Origin: Coriobacteriaceae bacterium
GTDB taxonomy: Bacteria; Actinomycetota; Coriobacteriia; Coriobacteriales; Coriobacteriaceae
DNA length: 64,000 nucleotides
Direction of reading: 5' to 3'
NCBI GenBank assembly: GCA_902399975.1
Contig: CABOHA010000001.1
Span: 1,017,397-1,081,396 of the forward strand
The notes beneath the pieces were generated by a model. The model saw nothing but the letters and a program-made list of their open reading frames with translations. It was not told the DNA's origin and made no database searches. This document shows, one piece after another, positions 25,299-34,580 of the stretch. Each line of letters starts with the position of its first letter. Position 1 is the first letter of the stretch. Made by a program: the position numbers and the translations under genes.

Positions 25299-26063
25299 AT
25301 GGCAGGAAGACGCGAAAAACTGCGCCGCGTCGGGATCATCCCCGAATACCGCGGCTTTACCCCTGACGGCCTAGCCAGCGGAGACGCCATCGACATGACG
25401 GTCGACGAACTCGAGGCGCTGCGCCTGTGCGACCTGGAAGGCCTTAACCAAGAGGCAGTCGCACAGCAGATGGGTATCGCGCGCGCCACGGTGGCGGCTA
25501 TTTGCAGCCGCGCGCATCGCAAGGTGGCAAACGCGTTGGTCAATGGTCGGGCGCTCATCATCGAAGGCGGCAATATTGCGTACTCCCCCATTACCACGGC
25601 AACGGCCGTATGGCCAGCAAAGGAGGTCGACACCATGAGGGTGGCAACCACGTACGACAACGGCAACATCTTTATGCACTTTGGCCGCAGCGAGCAGTTC
25701 AAGATCTACGACATTCAGGATGGCAAGGTACTCAACGAGCAGGTCGTGGGCACCGACGGCACCGGCCACGGTGCCCTTGCGGGCCTGCTCGCCAACGGTG
25801 GCGTGGACACGCTCATCTGCGGCGGCATCGGCGGTGGCGCCATCAACGCGCTTGCCCAAGCCGGCATCACAGTATACGCAGGTGCCCAGGGCAGCTGCGA
25901 CGCTTGCGTCGAGGCCCTCATTGCCGGCACGCTCGCGCAGACCGGCGAGGCCACCTGCGACTGCCATGGCCACGGCCACGACCACACTCACGAGCATGGC
26001 GATTCCTGCAGCTGCCACGGCCATCACGAGCACGAGGGCCACGAGGGCTGCGGCTGCCACTAA
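25299..26063 (+). CDS. DUF134 DNA-binding domain fused to NifX/NifB-type Fe-Mo-cofactor-binding domain
   Basis: 254 aa. Residues 1-100 form a DUF134 domain (RRVGIIPEYRGFTPDG, DMTVDELEALRLCDLEG) with a sigma-like helix-turn-helix (QEAVAQQMGIARATVAAI). Residues 112-215 form a dinitrogenase iron-molybdenum-cofactor domain (MRVATTYDNGNIFMHFGRS, YDIQDGKVLNEQVVGTDG, ICGGIGGGAINALAQAGI). The last 35 residues are a Cys/His-rich tail (CDCHGHGHDHTHEHGD...GCGCH), probably metal-binding. The two domains are commonly separate neighbouring genes; here they are one protein. A metal- or cluster-sensing autoregulator is my inference. Ribosome-binding site AAGGAGAG. Confidence 0.85.
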   Translation: MAGRREKLRRVGIIPEYRGFTPDGLASGDAIDMTVDELEALRLCDLEGLNQEAVAQQMGIARATVAAICSRAHRKVANALVNGRALIIEGGNIAYSPITTATAVWPAKEVDTMRVATTYDNGNIFMHFGRSEQFKIYDIQDGKVLNEQVVGTDGTGHGALAGLLANGGVDTLICGGIGGGAINALAQAGITVYAGAQGSCDACVEALIAGTLAQTGEATCDCHGHGHDHTHEHGDSCSCHGHHEHEGHEGCGCH

Positions 26064-26126
26064 CGGCACGGCACCGCGAGCTCGGGGCGCGATACTGAAC
26101 GCAATCCAACAATCAAAGCCAACAAC

Positions 26127-26158
26127 AAAGGCCACCCGGTAGCTTCCGAGTGGCCTTT
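26127..26158. terminator. Bidirectional terminator between convergent genes
   Basis: Stem AAAGGCCAC.../...GTGGCCTTT around a short imperfect centre, with A/T tracts on both sides. It lies between the DUF134-NifX gene and ffh. Confidence 0.75.
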
Positions 26159-26183
26159 GCCATATCAAGCTGGAATTACAGCT

Positions 26184-27659
26184 CTATTTCTTATTACGCA
26201 TCTGCGCTTCCATCTGGCGCAGCAGCTCCATATCGGACTTGGGACCGCCCGTACCCAGGCCGCCCATGCTGCCCAGACCCATAGCGTCCAGGCCAGGGAT
26301 ATTGGGCATGCGCATCTTCTTGCCCTTCTTGCCCTTTTTGCCCTTCTTGCCGCCGGCCTGCGCCTGATTGGCCATCGTGCGCATGCGTCCCATCATCTTG
26401 TTCATCTCGCCCCACTGCTTCATAAGGCTGTTGACCTCGGTGGGGGTCACGCCGGCGCCCTTGGCAATGCGGGCGCGACGCTGGCCGTTGATGATGGAGG
26501 GGCGCAGGCGTTCCTCCTTGGTCATCGACATAATGATGGCCTCGTTCTTGTCGAAGATGCCCTCGTCCAAGTTGCCGCCCATCTGGTTGAGCGCGCGCTG
26601 GCCACCGGGGAGCATGCCGAGAATGCCCTTCATGCCGCCCATCTTCTTAACGGCTTTCATCTGGTCGAGCATGTCGTTCATGGTAAAGCCCTCGCGCAGC
26701 ATGCGCTCGGCGGCCTCGAGCTGCTCGGCATCGGCGGCCTCCTGGGCCTTCTCGATGATGCCGACGACGTCGCCCATGCCCAAGATTCGCTTGGCCATAC
26801 GGTCGGGGTAGAACGGCTCCAGCGAATCGGGCTTCTCGCCCATGCTCACGAACTTGATGGGCTTGCCGGTCACCTGGCGCACGGAAAGCGCGCCGCCACC
26901 ACGGGCATCGCCGTCGAGCTTGGAGATGATCACGCCGTCAAAGTCGGTGCGCTCGGCGAAGGTCGAGACGACGTTGACGATATCCTGGCCGGTCATGGCA
27001 TCGACGACCATCAGCACCTGATCGGGCTTGACGGCCTTCTTGATGTCCACGGCTTCCTGCATCATCTGCTCGTCGATCTGCAAACGACCGGCGGTATCGA
27101 CGATGACCACGTCACGCAGGTGGTCGACGGCCTCCTGAATAGCGCCCTTGGCGATGTCGACCGGGTGTGCACCGTCGCCGCGGAAGACCGGCACGCCGAT
27201 CTCTCCGCCAAGCGTGGCTAGCTGGTCGGCTGCGGCGGGACGGTAGACGTCGCACGCGGCGAGCAGCGGCGAGCGGCCCTGCTTCTTGAGCAGGTAGGCC
27301 AGCTTTACGGCCGCCGTGGTCTTACCGGAGCCCTGCAGGCCCACGAGCATGATGACATTAGGAATGCGGTTACTAAAAACGAGCTTACTCTCGGTGGAGC
27401 CGAGCATCTCGGTAAGCTCGTCGAGCACGATCTTGACGACGTTTTGCGCCGGCGACAGCGACTCCATGACCTCGGCGGTCATGCAGCGCTCCTTGGTCTT
27501 GGCGACGAACTCCTTGACAACCTTAAAGTTGACGTCGGCCTCGAGCAACGCCATGCGAATGTCGCGCATGGCCGAGGTGATGTCGGCCTCGGTCAGCTTA
27601 CCCTTGCCGCGCAGGCGGTCAAATGTGTCATTGAGGCGATCGCTCAGAGAATCAAACAC
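26184..27659 (-). CDS. ffh: Signal recognition particle GTPase Ffh
   Basis: Protein subunit of SRP; binds signal sequences and 4.5S/6S RNA and delivers ribosomes to FtsY. 491 aa: N domain, G domain with GLQGSGKTTAAVKLA (about residues 108-122), DTAGRLQID (about 191-199) and SKLDGDARGG (about 248-257), then a Met-rich M domain (MRMPNIPGLDAMGLGSMGG) that includes a Lys/Gly run (GKKGKKGKKGKK). Last gene of the rnc-smc-ftsY-ffh run. The SRP RNA gene itself is not in this window. Confidence 0.96.
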   Translation of the reverse strand: MFDSLSDRLNDTFDRLRGKGKLTEADITSAMRDIRMALLEADVNFKVVKEFVAKTKERCMTAEVMESLSPAQNVVKIVLDELTEMLGSTESKLVFSNRIPNVIMLVGLQGSGKTTAAVKLAYLLKKQGRSPLLAACDVYRPAAADQLATLGGEIGVPVFRGDGAHPVDIAKGAIQEAVDHLRDVVIVDTAGRLQIDEQMMQEAVDIKKAVKPDQVLMVVDAMTGQDIVNVVSTFAERTDFDGVIISKLDGDARGGGALSVRQVTGKPIKFVSMGEKPDSLEPFYPDRMAKRILGMGDVVGIIEKAQEAADAEQLEAAERMLREGFTMNDMLDQMKAVKKMGGMKGILGMLPGGQRALNQMGGNLDEGIFDKNEAIIMSMTKEERLRPSIINGQRRARIAKGAGVTPTEVNSLMKQWGEMNKMMGRMRTMANQAQAGGKKGKKGKKGKKMRMPNIPGLDAMGLGSMGGLGTGGPKSDMELLRQMEAQMRNKK

Positions 27660-27669
27660 TAGTCACTCC

Positions 27670-28587
27670 TTAATTGGACTCGCCCACCAGGGCGCGGCAG
27701 AAATCTTTGGCATTGAACTCCTGTAGGTCATCGACCTGCTCGCCCACGCCCACGCGCAGAATCGGGAGCTTGAGCTTCTCGGCCACGGCCATGGCGATGC
27801 CGCCCTTTGCCGTACCGTCGAGCTTCGTCATGATGATACCGTCCAGACCCAGCGCCTCGTTAAACTCGAGCGCCTGGTTCAGACCGTTCTGGCCGGTGGC
27901 GGCATCGATCACGAGCACGACCGAGACGGGCATGGGGCCGGCGGCCATATTGGCGGCGCGCTTACGCGTCACGTTAACCACCTTGGCAAGCTCGCGCATG
28001 AGCTCGGGGCTCGTGTGCAGGCGGCCGGCGGTGTCGATCAGCACCAGGTCGCTGCCGCGCTTATCGGCCTCATCGAGCACGTCGTAGCAAACACTTGCCG
28101 GGTCGGAGCCGCGATCGCGCTTGATGACGGGGACGCCGGCGCGCTGACCCCACACATCGAGCTGCTCGATGGCGGCGGCGCGGAAGGTATCGGCAGAACC
28201 GATCACGACATTCTTGCCGCGGGCGGCCATGGCGCTCGCGATCTTGCCGACCGTCGTGGTCTTGCCGGCGCCGTTAATGCCTACAAACAGCACGCAGCTC
28301 GGCGTGTCGGAGAACGGATCGCGCTCGGCGGGCACAAAATGCTGCTCGAGCTGCTCAGCCAGGGCACGACGGAGCTGCGGGGCGGTCTTGAGGTTCTTCT
28401 TGGCGGCCGTCTCGCGCAGGTCATCGGAGACCTGAATGGCGACCTCGGCACCCATGTCACCCATAACGAGGGTGTCCTCAAGGTCCTCCCAAAAGTCCTC
28501 GTCGACCTCGCCGCCAAAGTAGAAGACCTCGTTGAGGGCCTCGCGGCTGCGCTCAAGTCCGCGCGAGAGAGCGTCAAAGAATCCCAT
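27670..28587 (-). CDS. ftsY: Signal recognition particle receptor FtsY
   Basis: SRP receptor GTPase at the membrane. 305 aa with a short N domain (DALSRGLERSREALNEVFYF; amphipathic start) and no long acidic A domain, as usual in Gram-positive bacteria. G motifs: GINGAGKTTTVGKIA (about residues 106-120), DTAGRLHT (about 189), TKLDGTAKGG (about 252) and VGVGEQVDDLQEF. Ten bases separate it from ffh. Its start overlaps the end of smc by one base. Confidence 0.96.
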   Translation of the reverse strand: MGFFDALSRGLERSREALNEVFYFGGEVDEDFWEDLEDTLVMGDMGAEVAIQVSDDLRETAAKKNLKTAPQLRRALAEQLEQHFVPAERDPFSDTPSCVLFVGINGAGKTTTVGKIASAMAARGKNVVIGSADTFRAAAIEQLDVWGQRAGVPVIKRDRGSDPASVCYDVLDEADKRGSDLVLIDTAGRLHTSPELMRELAKVVNVTRKRAANMAAGPMPVSVVLVIDAATGQNGLNQALEFNEALGLDGIIMTKLDGTAKGGIAMAVAEKLKLPILRVGVGEQVDDLQEFNAKDFCRALVGESN

Positions 28588-31500
28588 TATGCATTCACGA
28601 CCTTTCCGGTTTCGCGATCGAGTTTTTGCGAGACGACGCGACTGACGCCGTCGGCTTGCATCGAGACACCGTAGAGAACGTCAGCATCCTCCATAGTACG
28701 GCGCTGATGCGAAATGACCAAGAGCTGCGTATCGGAACGCAACACGTCGAGCGCGCCGATGAGCTTGGACAGGTTGGCGTCGTCAAGTGCCGCCTCGACC
28801 TCGTCCAGCACATAGAACGGCACCGTGCGCGTGCGGTACACGGCAAAGAGCAGGGCGAGTGCCGTCAGACTCTTCTCGCCGCCAGACATGAGCATCATCT
28901 TGGTGATGCGCTTGCCGCGCGGCTGCGCCACGACCTCGATACCCGTCTCGGCCGGATGCTCAGGATCGGTCATCTCCAGATGAGCCTGGCCACCCGGGAA
29001 CAGCATAGCGAAGATCTCGCGGAAGTTCGCGTCGACCTTCTCAAACGTCACAAGGAACGCCTTGCGCATCTTGCGATCAATAGCCACCGCGATCTTGGTG
29101 AGCGCCTTACGCGCGCTCTCCAGATCGGCCAGCTGCCCCTCGATGTAATCGGCGCGGCGCTTGAGCTGCTCGTACTCCTCCATGGCAACTTGGTTCACGG
29201 GACCAAGGTTGTTGATCTGGCGCACAAGCTGGTTGAGCTCGCGCTCGGCGGCATCGCGGTCCGTGGGCGCGGGAAGCATGAGCGCTTCCTCGAGTACCGT
29301 GTTGCCATCGGCGGTAATGGCCTTAATGGCGGCCTCTACCTGCACCTCGAGCTTGCCACGCGCGACCTTAAACTCGTTTTGCGTGGCGGTGGCAGTATCG
29401 ACCTTCTCCTTAGCGCGGGCAACCTCTGCCTTGGCATCCTCGATGGTCTTCTTGAGCGAAGCGGAGTCCGCCTCCTCCAGAGAGGCCTGGTCACGCAGAC
29501 GCGCTGCCCAATCCGACGCGCGCTCCAGCAGGGCCGAATAGCGCTCGTGCATGGGATCGACGCGCAGGCGCAGCAGCTCGAGTGAGCGCGAGGCCTGGCG
29601 TGTTCCGCGGATACGGCGGTCGATGCCCTCCAGGCGATGCTCCAGATCGGGTACTCGGCCCTTCAGAGAACGAAGGCGCTCGCTCGTCTGGGCCAGGCGG
29701 ACCTTGGCATCAGCAAGCTTACCGGCGGCCTCGGAATCGTCACGGCGAACGCGGTCGAGTTCGTCGTTGGCTTCGGCAATCTGAAGGCCAAGATCGCTTG
29801 CCTGCGCTCGGGCCTCGTCACGCGAGCGGGTGAGCTCGTCCACGCGCGGGCGCGCAGCGCGAACGGCCTCGGCGGCCTGCTCGCGGCGCTTGGAGATGCG
29901 CACGCGCTCGACCTCGGCGTTGTTGGCGCTTTGCTCCAGGCGGCCAATCTCGGAGAGCAGCGAGCGGCGCTCGCCCTCAAGACGGGCGATCTCGCCGGCG
30001 GCATCGCCCTCAGCGGCACGCGCCTCTTCGACGGCCGCATTGGCCTCGACGACCTGATCCGAAACATGCTCAAACACAGCAGCCAGATCGGGTTCCAGGC
30101 CCTCCAGCTCGCGAATGCGACGCTTGCGCTCCAAAGCACCCGAAGCCTCGCCGGCGTCGAGCCCCACACGCACCAGGCCGCCGCAGGCGACGCGGGCACC
30201 ATCGGGGGTCACGTAAATCACGCCGTCAACGACCGGCGCCGACAGCGCGGCAGCAAGATCGTCCACGACGTAATAACCGCCGAGCAGCGCCTCGACAACC
30301 GGGCCATAGCCGGCGCGTACGGACAGGCGATCGACCAGGCGGGAACCGGCAGCGCCCTTAGCGGCAGCAGAGGCGCTCACACCGCGCGCGACCAGCAGCG
30401 CCTCGCCCGAGGCCTTCTTCTGGTCCAGAGCGGCACGACCGGCACGCTCAAGCGCGGACGCATCGTCGAACAGCAGCGCATCGATATCGCCGGCGAGCAA
30501 TTGCTCAACCAGGCCCTCAAGCTCACGCGGGGCCTCGAGCACGTCGCCCAGACGACCCGAGACATCGTCGCCCAGCGCACCCATCAGACGGCTCACCAGC
30601 GGCGAGCTGTCAGCCATGCGGGCATCGAGCTTCTTTTGGCTGGCAAGCTCCGAGCGCACCTCGGACAGTTTGTTGCGCGCCTCGCTCTCGCGGGCACGCA
30701 GGTCCTTAAGGGCTGCACGGGCGACCTCGGTAGCCTCGCGAGCATCAATCTGGGCTTGACGGGCCTGATCAAGTGCACTGTCGAGCTCCTCGGCGCGGTC
30801 GCGACGGCTCTCGAGTGAGGCCGTGACTTCCTCGAGCTGCTCGTCGATCTGCTCCAGGCGTGAGGCGTACATGTTGTCCTCGACCTCGGCGTTGCTCAGC
30901 GAGTCCTTCACCTTGGCGAGTTCGAGCGCCGCGTTATCGGCCACACGCTGCGCATCGCGTTGCTCACGCGTAAGCTGCGAAATCTGATTGTCGAGCGCAA
31001 CGCGACGCTCGTGGAGCTCGGCGGCGGCAGGTCCGGCGGCGTCAACGTCCTCCTGGGCCTGCATGTGCGCGCCGGTCACTTCCTCAAGCTGCGCACGTGC
31101 ATCCTCGAGCTCCTCTACCACGCGACGACGCTGATGCTCGGAGCTCGAAATCTGCCCGCGCATGTCGGACAGGCGCGACACCATGTTGTGGCCCTTTTCC
31201 TCGAGCAGACGCATATCGGAGTTAATGCGACCGACCACATCTTGCATATGGCGGCGCTGCTCGCCCAGATCGCCCACAAACAGGCCCTTTTCCTCGAGCA
31301 TGACCTGGAGCTTCTCGAGCTCGCGCTCCTTTTCGCCCATGCGGTACTGCGCAAGCTCCAGCTCGGCGGCGCCTTCCTTGGAGCGGCTCTCCAGGTCGTT
31401 CCACTGCGACTGCAGCGAACGCAGCTCGTCGACGGCTAGCATCTGCGTAAGCTCGTTCGCGCGCGAGGACAGCTCTTTGTACTTGCGCGCACGATCGACC

Positions 31501-32123
31501 TGACGCTCCAGCGGTCGCAGCTGACGGGCAATTTCCTTATTGATGTCGCGGGCACGCGTCAGGTGCTCGTCCATCGACTTAATCTTTTTGAGCGCACGCT
31601 CCTTGCGGCGCTTGTGCTTGGAGATGCCGGCGGCCTCCTCGATGAGGGCACGGCGCTCCTCGGGGCGGCTCTGCAAAATGGCATCGAGCTTGCCCTGGCT
31701 GATGATGGAATGCGTATCCTTGCCCAGGCCCGAATCGTGCAGGATGTCCTGAATGTCCATCAGGCGGCACGGACTCGAGTTGATGAGGTACTCGCTTTCG
31801 CCCGAGCGATACATGCGCCGGGTGATGGCGACCTCGTCAAAGTCGACGGGCAGCAAATGGTCCGAGTTATCGAGCACCAGCGTGACCTCGGCGACACCCA
31901 CCGGCTTACGCGCCGACGAGCCCGAGAAGATAACGTCCTCCATGGCCTGGCCGCGCAGCTGCTTGGCGCTCTGCTCACCCAGGACCCACAGAATCGAGTC
32001 AGAGATGTTCGATTTTCCCGAGCCGTTGGGACCGACGATGACGGTCAGGCCCGGCTCAAACGTCATATGGGCGCGGTCGGCAAACGACTTGAACCCTTTG
32101 AGCGTGAGGGACTTGAGATACAC
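28587..32123 (-). CDS. smc: Chromosome partition protein SMC
   Basis: Condensin-type ATPase that loops and segregates chromosomes, with ScpA and ScpB (not in this window). 1178 aa: N-terminal Walker A GPNGSGKSNISDSI (about residues 32-45), first coiled coil (about 170-500), hinge (about 510-670, with Gly pairs such as VACGGLVRVG), second coiled coil, and a C-terminal ABC signature LMSGGEKSLTALALLFAV (about 1080) with the Walker B YVLDEVEAALDDAN. Ten bases downstream of rnc. The usual rnc-smc-ftsY order is kept. Confidence 0.97.
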   Translation of the reverse strand: MYLKSLTLKGFKSFADRAHMTFEPGLTVIVGPNGSGKSNISDSILWVLGEQSAKQLRGQAMEDVIFSGSSARKPVGVAEVTLVLDNSDHLLPVDFDEVAITRRMYRSGESEYLINSSPCRLMDIQDILHDSGLGKDTHSIISQGKLDAILQSRPEERRALIEEAAGISKHKRRKERALKKIKSMDEHLTRARDINKEIARQLRPLERQVDRARKYKELSSRANELTQMLAVDELRSLQSQWNDLESRSKEGAAELELAQYRMGEKERELEKLQVMLEEKGLFVGDLGEQRRHMQDVVGRINSDMRLLEEKGHNMVSRLSDMRGQISSSEHQRRRVVEELEDARAQLEEVTGAHMQAQEDVDAAGPAAAELHERRVALDNQISQLTREQRDAQRVADNAALELAKVKDSLSNAEVEDNMYASRLEQIDEQLEEVTASLESRRDRAEELDSALDQARQAQIDAREATEVARAALKDLRARESEARNKLSEVRSELASQKKLDARMADSSPLVSRLMGALGDDVSGRLGDVLEAPRELEGLVEQLLAGDIDALLFDDASALERAGRAALDQKKASGEALLVARGVSASAAAKGAAGSRLVDRLSVRAGYGPVVEALLGGYYVVDDLAAALSAPVVDGVIYVTPDGARVACGGLVRVGLDAGEASGALERKRRIRELEGLEPDLAAVFEHVSDQVVEANAAVEEARAAEGDAAGEIARLEGERRSLLSEIGRLEQSANNAEVERVRISKRREQAAEAVRAARPRVDELTRSRDEARAQASDLGLQIAEANDELDRVRRDDSEAAGKLADAKVRLAQTSERLRSLKGRVPDLEHRLEGIDRRIRGTRQASRSLELLRLRVDPMHERYSALLERASDWAARLRDQASLEEADSASLKKTIEDAKAEVARAKEKVDTATATQNEFKVARGKLEVQVEAAIKAITADGNTVLEEALMLPAPTDRDAAERELNQLVRQINNLGPVNQVAMEEYEQLKRRADYIEGQLADLESARKALTKIAVAIDRKMRKAFLVTFEKVDANFREIFAMLFPGGQAHLEMTDPEHPAETGIEVVAQPRGKRITKMMLMSGGEKSLTALALLFAVYRTRTVPFYVLDEVEAALDDANLSKLIGALDVLRSDTQLLVISHQRRTMEDADVLYGVSMQADGVSRVVSQKLDRETGKVVNA

Positions 32124-32133
32124 GGTTCCTCGC

Positions 32134-32859
32134 TTAAACAGGCTTCTTGTTGAGAATCACGCCGTTGGTGGTGTAGCCCATGCGGTCAAGTGCCTCGAGT
32201 GCAGCGGCTCCCTCGGCTTCCTTCTTTGAGGAGCCGGAGCCGCGACCCTGGCGAATACCATCGATCAACACCACGGCGGTAAAGGTGGGCGCATGCGCCG
32301 GGCCCTCGGAGCCAACGAGCTTATACGCCGGGGGTTCGTGACCGTCGGCTTGCACGCACTCCTGCAAGAACGATTTGGGGTTCGCGGGGTGCTCGGCACG
32401 CTCGGAAGCCAAATGCGGCTTAAGCGTACGGTGGATAAACTCCGCTGCGGCATCCCAGCCGGCGTCCAGGTACAGCGCGCCCACGAGCGACTCGTAGACG
32501 TTCTCGAGCGCCGAATGCAGGCCGCGTGCACCGGTACCGGTCTCGGAGGCACCAAAGATGATGATGTCGTCGATGCCCAACTCGTGAGAAACCTCGGACA
32601 GCGTGGCGCCCGAGACAAGCGACACCTTCAGGCGCGTGAGCTTGCCCTCGTCAAACTCCGGATAGGACTCAAAGAGCGAACGAGCGACGACGGCGCCCAA
32701 AATGGAATCGCCCAAGAACTCAAGGCGCTCATAGCTGGCAGAAACCGGCTGGCCCTCGACTGCCGAGGGATGCGTAAGCGCCGCGCGCAGCAGTACCTTA
32801 TTATTGAACTCGTGGCCCAGGATTTCCTGGGCACGCGTAAGTCGTTCAGACAAAGCCAA
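32134..32859 (-). CDS. rnc: Ribonuclease III
   Basis: Cleaves double-stranded RNA in rRNA and mRNA processing. 241 aa. The catalytic signature is ERLEFLGDSILGAVVARSL (about residues 44-62), the second acidic cluster is ENVYESLVGALYLDAG (about 114-129), and a C-terminal double-stranded RNA-binding domain spans about 165-235 (FLQECVQADG...GRGSGSSKKEAEGAAALEAL). Only three bases separate it from the acpP stop, so the two genes are in one operon. Confidence 0.96.
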   Translation of the reverse strand: MALSERLTRAQEILGHEFNNKVLLRAALTHPSAVEGQPVSASYERLEFLGDSILGAVVARSLFESYPEFDEGKLTRLKVSLVSGATLSEVSHELGIDDIIIFGASETGTGARGLHSALENVYESLVGALYLDAGWDAAAEFIHRTLKPHLASERAEHPANPKSFLQECVQADGHEPPAYKLVGSEGPAHAPTFTAVVLIDGIRQGRGSGSSKKEAEGAAALEALDRMGYTTNGVILNKKPV

Positions 32860-32862
32860 GAC

Positions 32863-33105
32863 CTAGGCCTCCCTGGCGTGTTCGATCGCGTCGACGGCGT
32901 CGGCGACAGAGTTGAGCGAGAGCAGAGTCTCGTCATCGATCTCGAGGTTGAACTCGTCCTCGATAGCCGTAACCAGCTGCAGGCGCTCGAGCGAGTTGGC
33001 ATCGAGATCGTCAAAGGTGGTCTCATCGCTAATTTCGGCAACATCGACGCCCAGAACGTCAGCAGCGACCTCGGCGATCTTGTCGAAGATTTCGGAGCGG
33101 TCCAT
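32863..33105 (-). CDS. acpP: Acyl carrier protein
   Basis: 80-aa carrier of fatty acyl intermediates. It starts MDRSEIFDKIAEVAADVLG at ATG 33105, with GAGAGGAAG upstream; a longer in-frame extension is rejected. The phosphopantetheine serine is in LDANSLERLQLV (about residue 37). In most ACPs this site reads DSL; here Asp is replaced by Asn. The remainder is typical (TAIEDEFNLEIDDE, AVDAIEHARE). Between plsX and rnc, a standard arrangement. Confidence 0.93.
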   Translation of the reverse strand: MDRSEIFDKIAEVAADVLGVDVAEISDETTFDDLDANSLERLQLVTAIEDEFNLEIDDETLLSLNSVADAVDAIEHAREA

Positions 33106-33142
33106 AGCGCTTCCTCTCATAGTGAATGAATACCAAAAGAAT

Positions 33143-33162
33143 GGTACCGCCCGGGCGGTACC
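33143..33162. terminator. Perfect 20-bp palindrome between plsX and acpP
   Basis: GGTACCGCCC followed by its exact reverse complement, with ATTCTTTT on the minus strand. It lies between the plsX stop (33230) and acpP in reverse order of transcription, i.e. upstream of acpP, so it could be an mRNA hairpin/terminator or an operator. Confidence 0.5.
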
Positions 33163-33229
33163 AAGACACGGTTCTGATTCTACCCCACGAAGCAGGCCGC
33201 GAGGCACATAACAGCGCTCTAACTCGCTC

Positions 33230-34249
33230 TTACAAAACGATGCCGTCCATGGAGTTGGCGACGTTCTCGACCAGCCCCGCGCGCACGGCTTCGGCCGCCG
33301 CGAGCGTACCGTTTTTAACAGCCTCGACCGAGGTGGCGCCATGGCCGATTAGGACCACGCCACGCAGGCCCAAAAGAATCGCACCGCCCTTGGCATCACC
33401 AGAGAGCTTGGCCTTAATCTCGCGCATCTGCTTTTTGATGAGCAGCGCGGCGATCTTGGTGCCGAGCGAGGCCATAAAGGCACCCTTGAGTTCCTGCAGC
33501 AAAAACTTGGCAGCGCCCTCGGTGGCCTTGAGCGCAATATTGCCCGACATGCCATCGGCAACGACGACATCGAAATTGCCCGAGGTGAGGTCGGTGCCTT
33601 CGCAGTTGCCCACAAAGCCGGGAACGGCGGCTTTCATGGCCGGGAAGCAGGCCTTGGTAAAGTTGGAACCCTTCTCGTCCTCGGTGCCATTGGCAAGCAG
33701 GCCCACGCGGGGATGCTCGATGCCCAGGACGACGCGGGCATAGGCGCTACCCATCTGGGCAAAACGCACCATGTCATCGACCTCGACATCGGGGTTGGCG
33801 CCCATATCGCACAGCACCGTCAGACCGCCGGCGCGATTGGGCAGCGCATTGGTCAGACAGGGACGCACCGGCTGCTTCTTGCCTTCGGCCATATATCTAA
33901 ACGGCGTCACATAGGCGGTGGCGGCAGCGGTCATGGCACCGGTCGAGCCGGCGGAGAAGAACGCGTCCGCGTTGCCCTTTTTGATGGCGCGGCAGGCAAG
34001 CACGATCGACGATTTACGCTTGGTCATCACGGCGCGAATGGGATCGTCATCCATGGCGATAACGTCGGGTGCCTCAAGAGCCTCAACACGTGCATGGGAA
34101 GCAGCAAAGGGATTGACGATTTCAGCGGGGCCAGCTGCCAAGACCTCGATATCGGGATCGGCGGCAAGCGCAGCCTCGATACCATCGAGAACAACCTGAG
34201 GTTTCTCGTCTCCGCCCACAACGTCTACACAAACGCGAACGTTACTCAT
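33230..34249 (-). CDS. plsX: Phosphate acyltransferase PlsX
   Basis: Makes acyl-phosphate from acyl-ACP for phospholipid synthesis. 339 aa from ATG 34249 (MSNVRVCVDVVGGDEKPQ), with GGAG seven bases upstream. The N-terminal motif normally reads DAMGGD; here it is DVVGGD, a mild divergence. Also visible: FFSAGSTGAMTAAATAYV (about residues 98-115), GLLANGTEDEKGSNF (about 187-201), DVVVADGMSGNIALKATEG (about 228-246). It lies in the rpmF-plsX-acpP order common in bacteria. Confidence 0.94.
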   Translation of the reverse strand: MSNVRVCVDVVGGDEKPQVVLDGIEAALAADPDIEVLAAGPAEIVNPFAASHARVEALEAPDVIAMDDDPIRAVMTKRKSSIVLACRAIKKGNADAFFSAGSTGAMTAAATAYVTPFRYMAEGKKQPVRPCLTNALPNRAGGLTVLCDMGANPDVEVDDMVRFAQMGSAYARVVLGIEHPRVGLLANGTEDEKGSNFTKACFPAMKAAVPGFVGNCEGTDLTSGNFDVVVADGMSGNIALKATEGAAKFLLQELKGAFMASLGTKIAALLIKKQMREIKAKLSGDAKGGAILLGLRGVVLIGHGATSVEAVKNGTLAAAEAVRAGLVENVANSMDGIVL

Positions 34250-34336
34250 ATACATGCTCCTTATACAAAAATGGCCGACTCATTGAGCCGGCCATTGTGG
34301 TTCCATTTGGAACGGCATCGCATCCAGAGTATACCG

Positions 34337-34516
34337 TTACTCGGTAACGATAACCTCGCGGTCCTTGTAGAAACCGCAGCTGGGGCACACGTGGTGCGGA
34401 AGCTTGACAGCGCCGCAACGGGGGCACGTGGACTGAGCCGCAGCCGAAATCTTCATGTTGGCGGAACGACGGGTGTGAGTGCGGATACGACCCTGCTTTT
34501 GTTTAGGTACGGGCAT
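34337..34516 (-). CDS. rpmF: 50S ribosomal protein L32
   Basis: 59 aa, starting MPVPKQKQGRIRTHTRRSAN at ATG 34516, with AAGG upstream. The zinc-binding form: CPRCG and CPSCG pairs (residues 32-36 and 45-49). It lies between the YceD-domain gene and plsX, the classical yceD-rpmF-plsX arrangement. The gene is short and easily missed by length-filtered callers. Confidence 0.95.
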   Translation of the reverse strand: MPVPKQKQGRIRTHTRRSANMKISAAAQSTCPRCGAVKLPHHVCPSCGFYKDREVIVTE

Positions 34517-34580
34517 AGTGACCTTCCTTATGAACTATCCAGTGTGGCGATTACGCGCAAGTAGCGATACTACCACAGTT

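Noticed and set aside
25133..25702. A 190-residue N-terminal extension of ThyA
   Set aside because: It lies antisense to the DUF134-NifX gene and across its promoter. The ATG at 25132 has AGGAGG and matches the family N-terminus.
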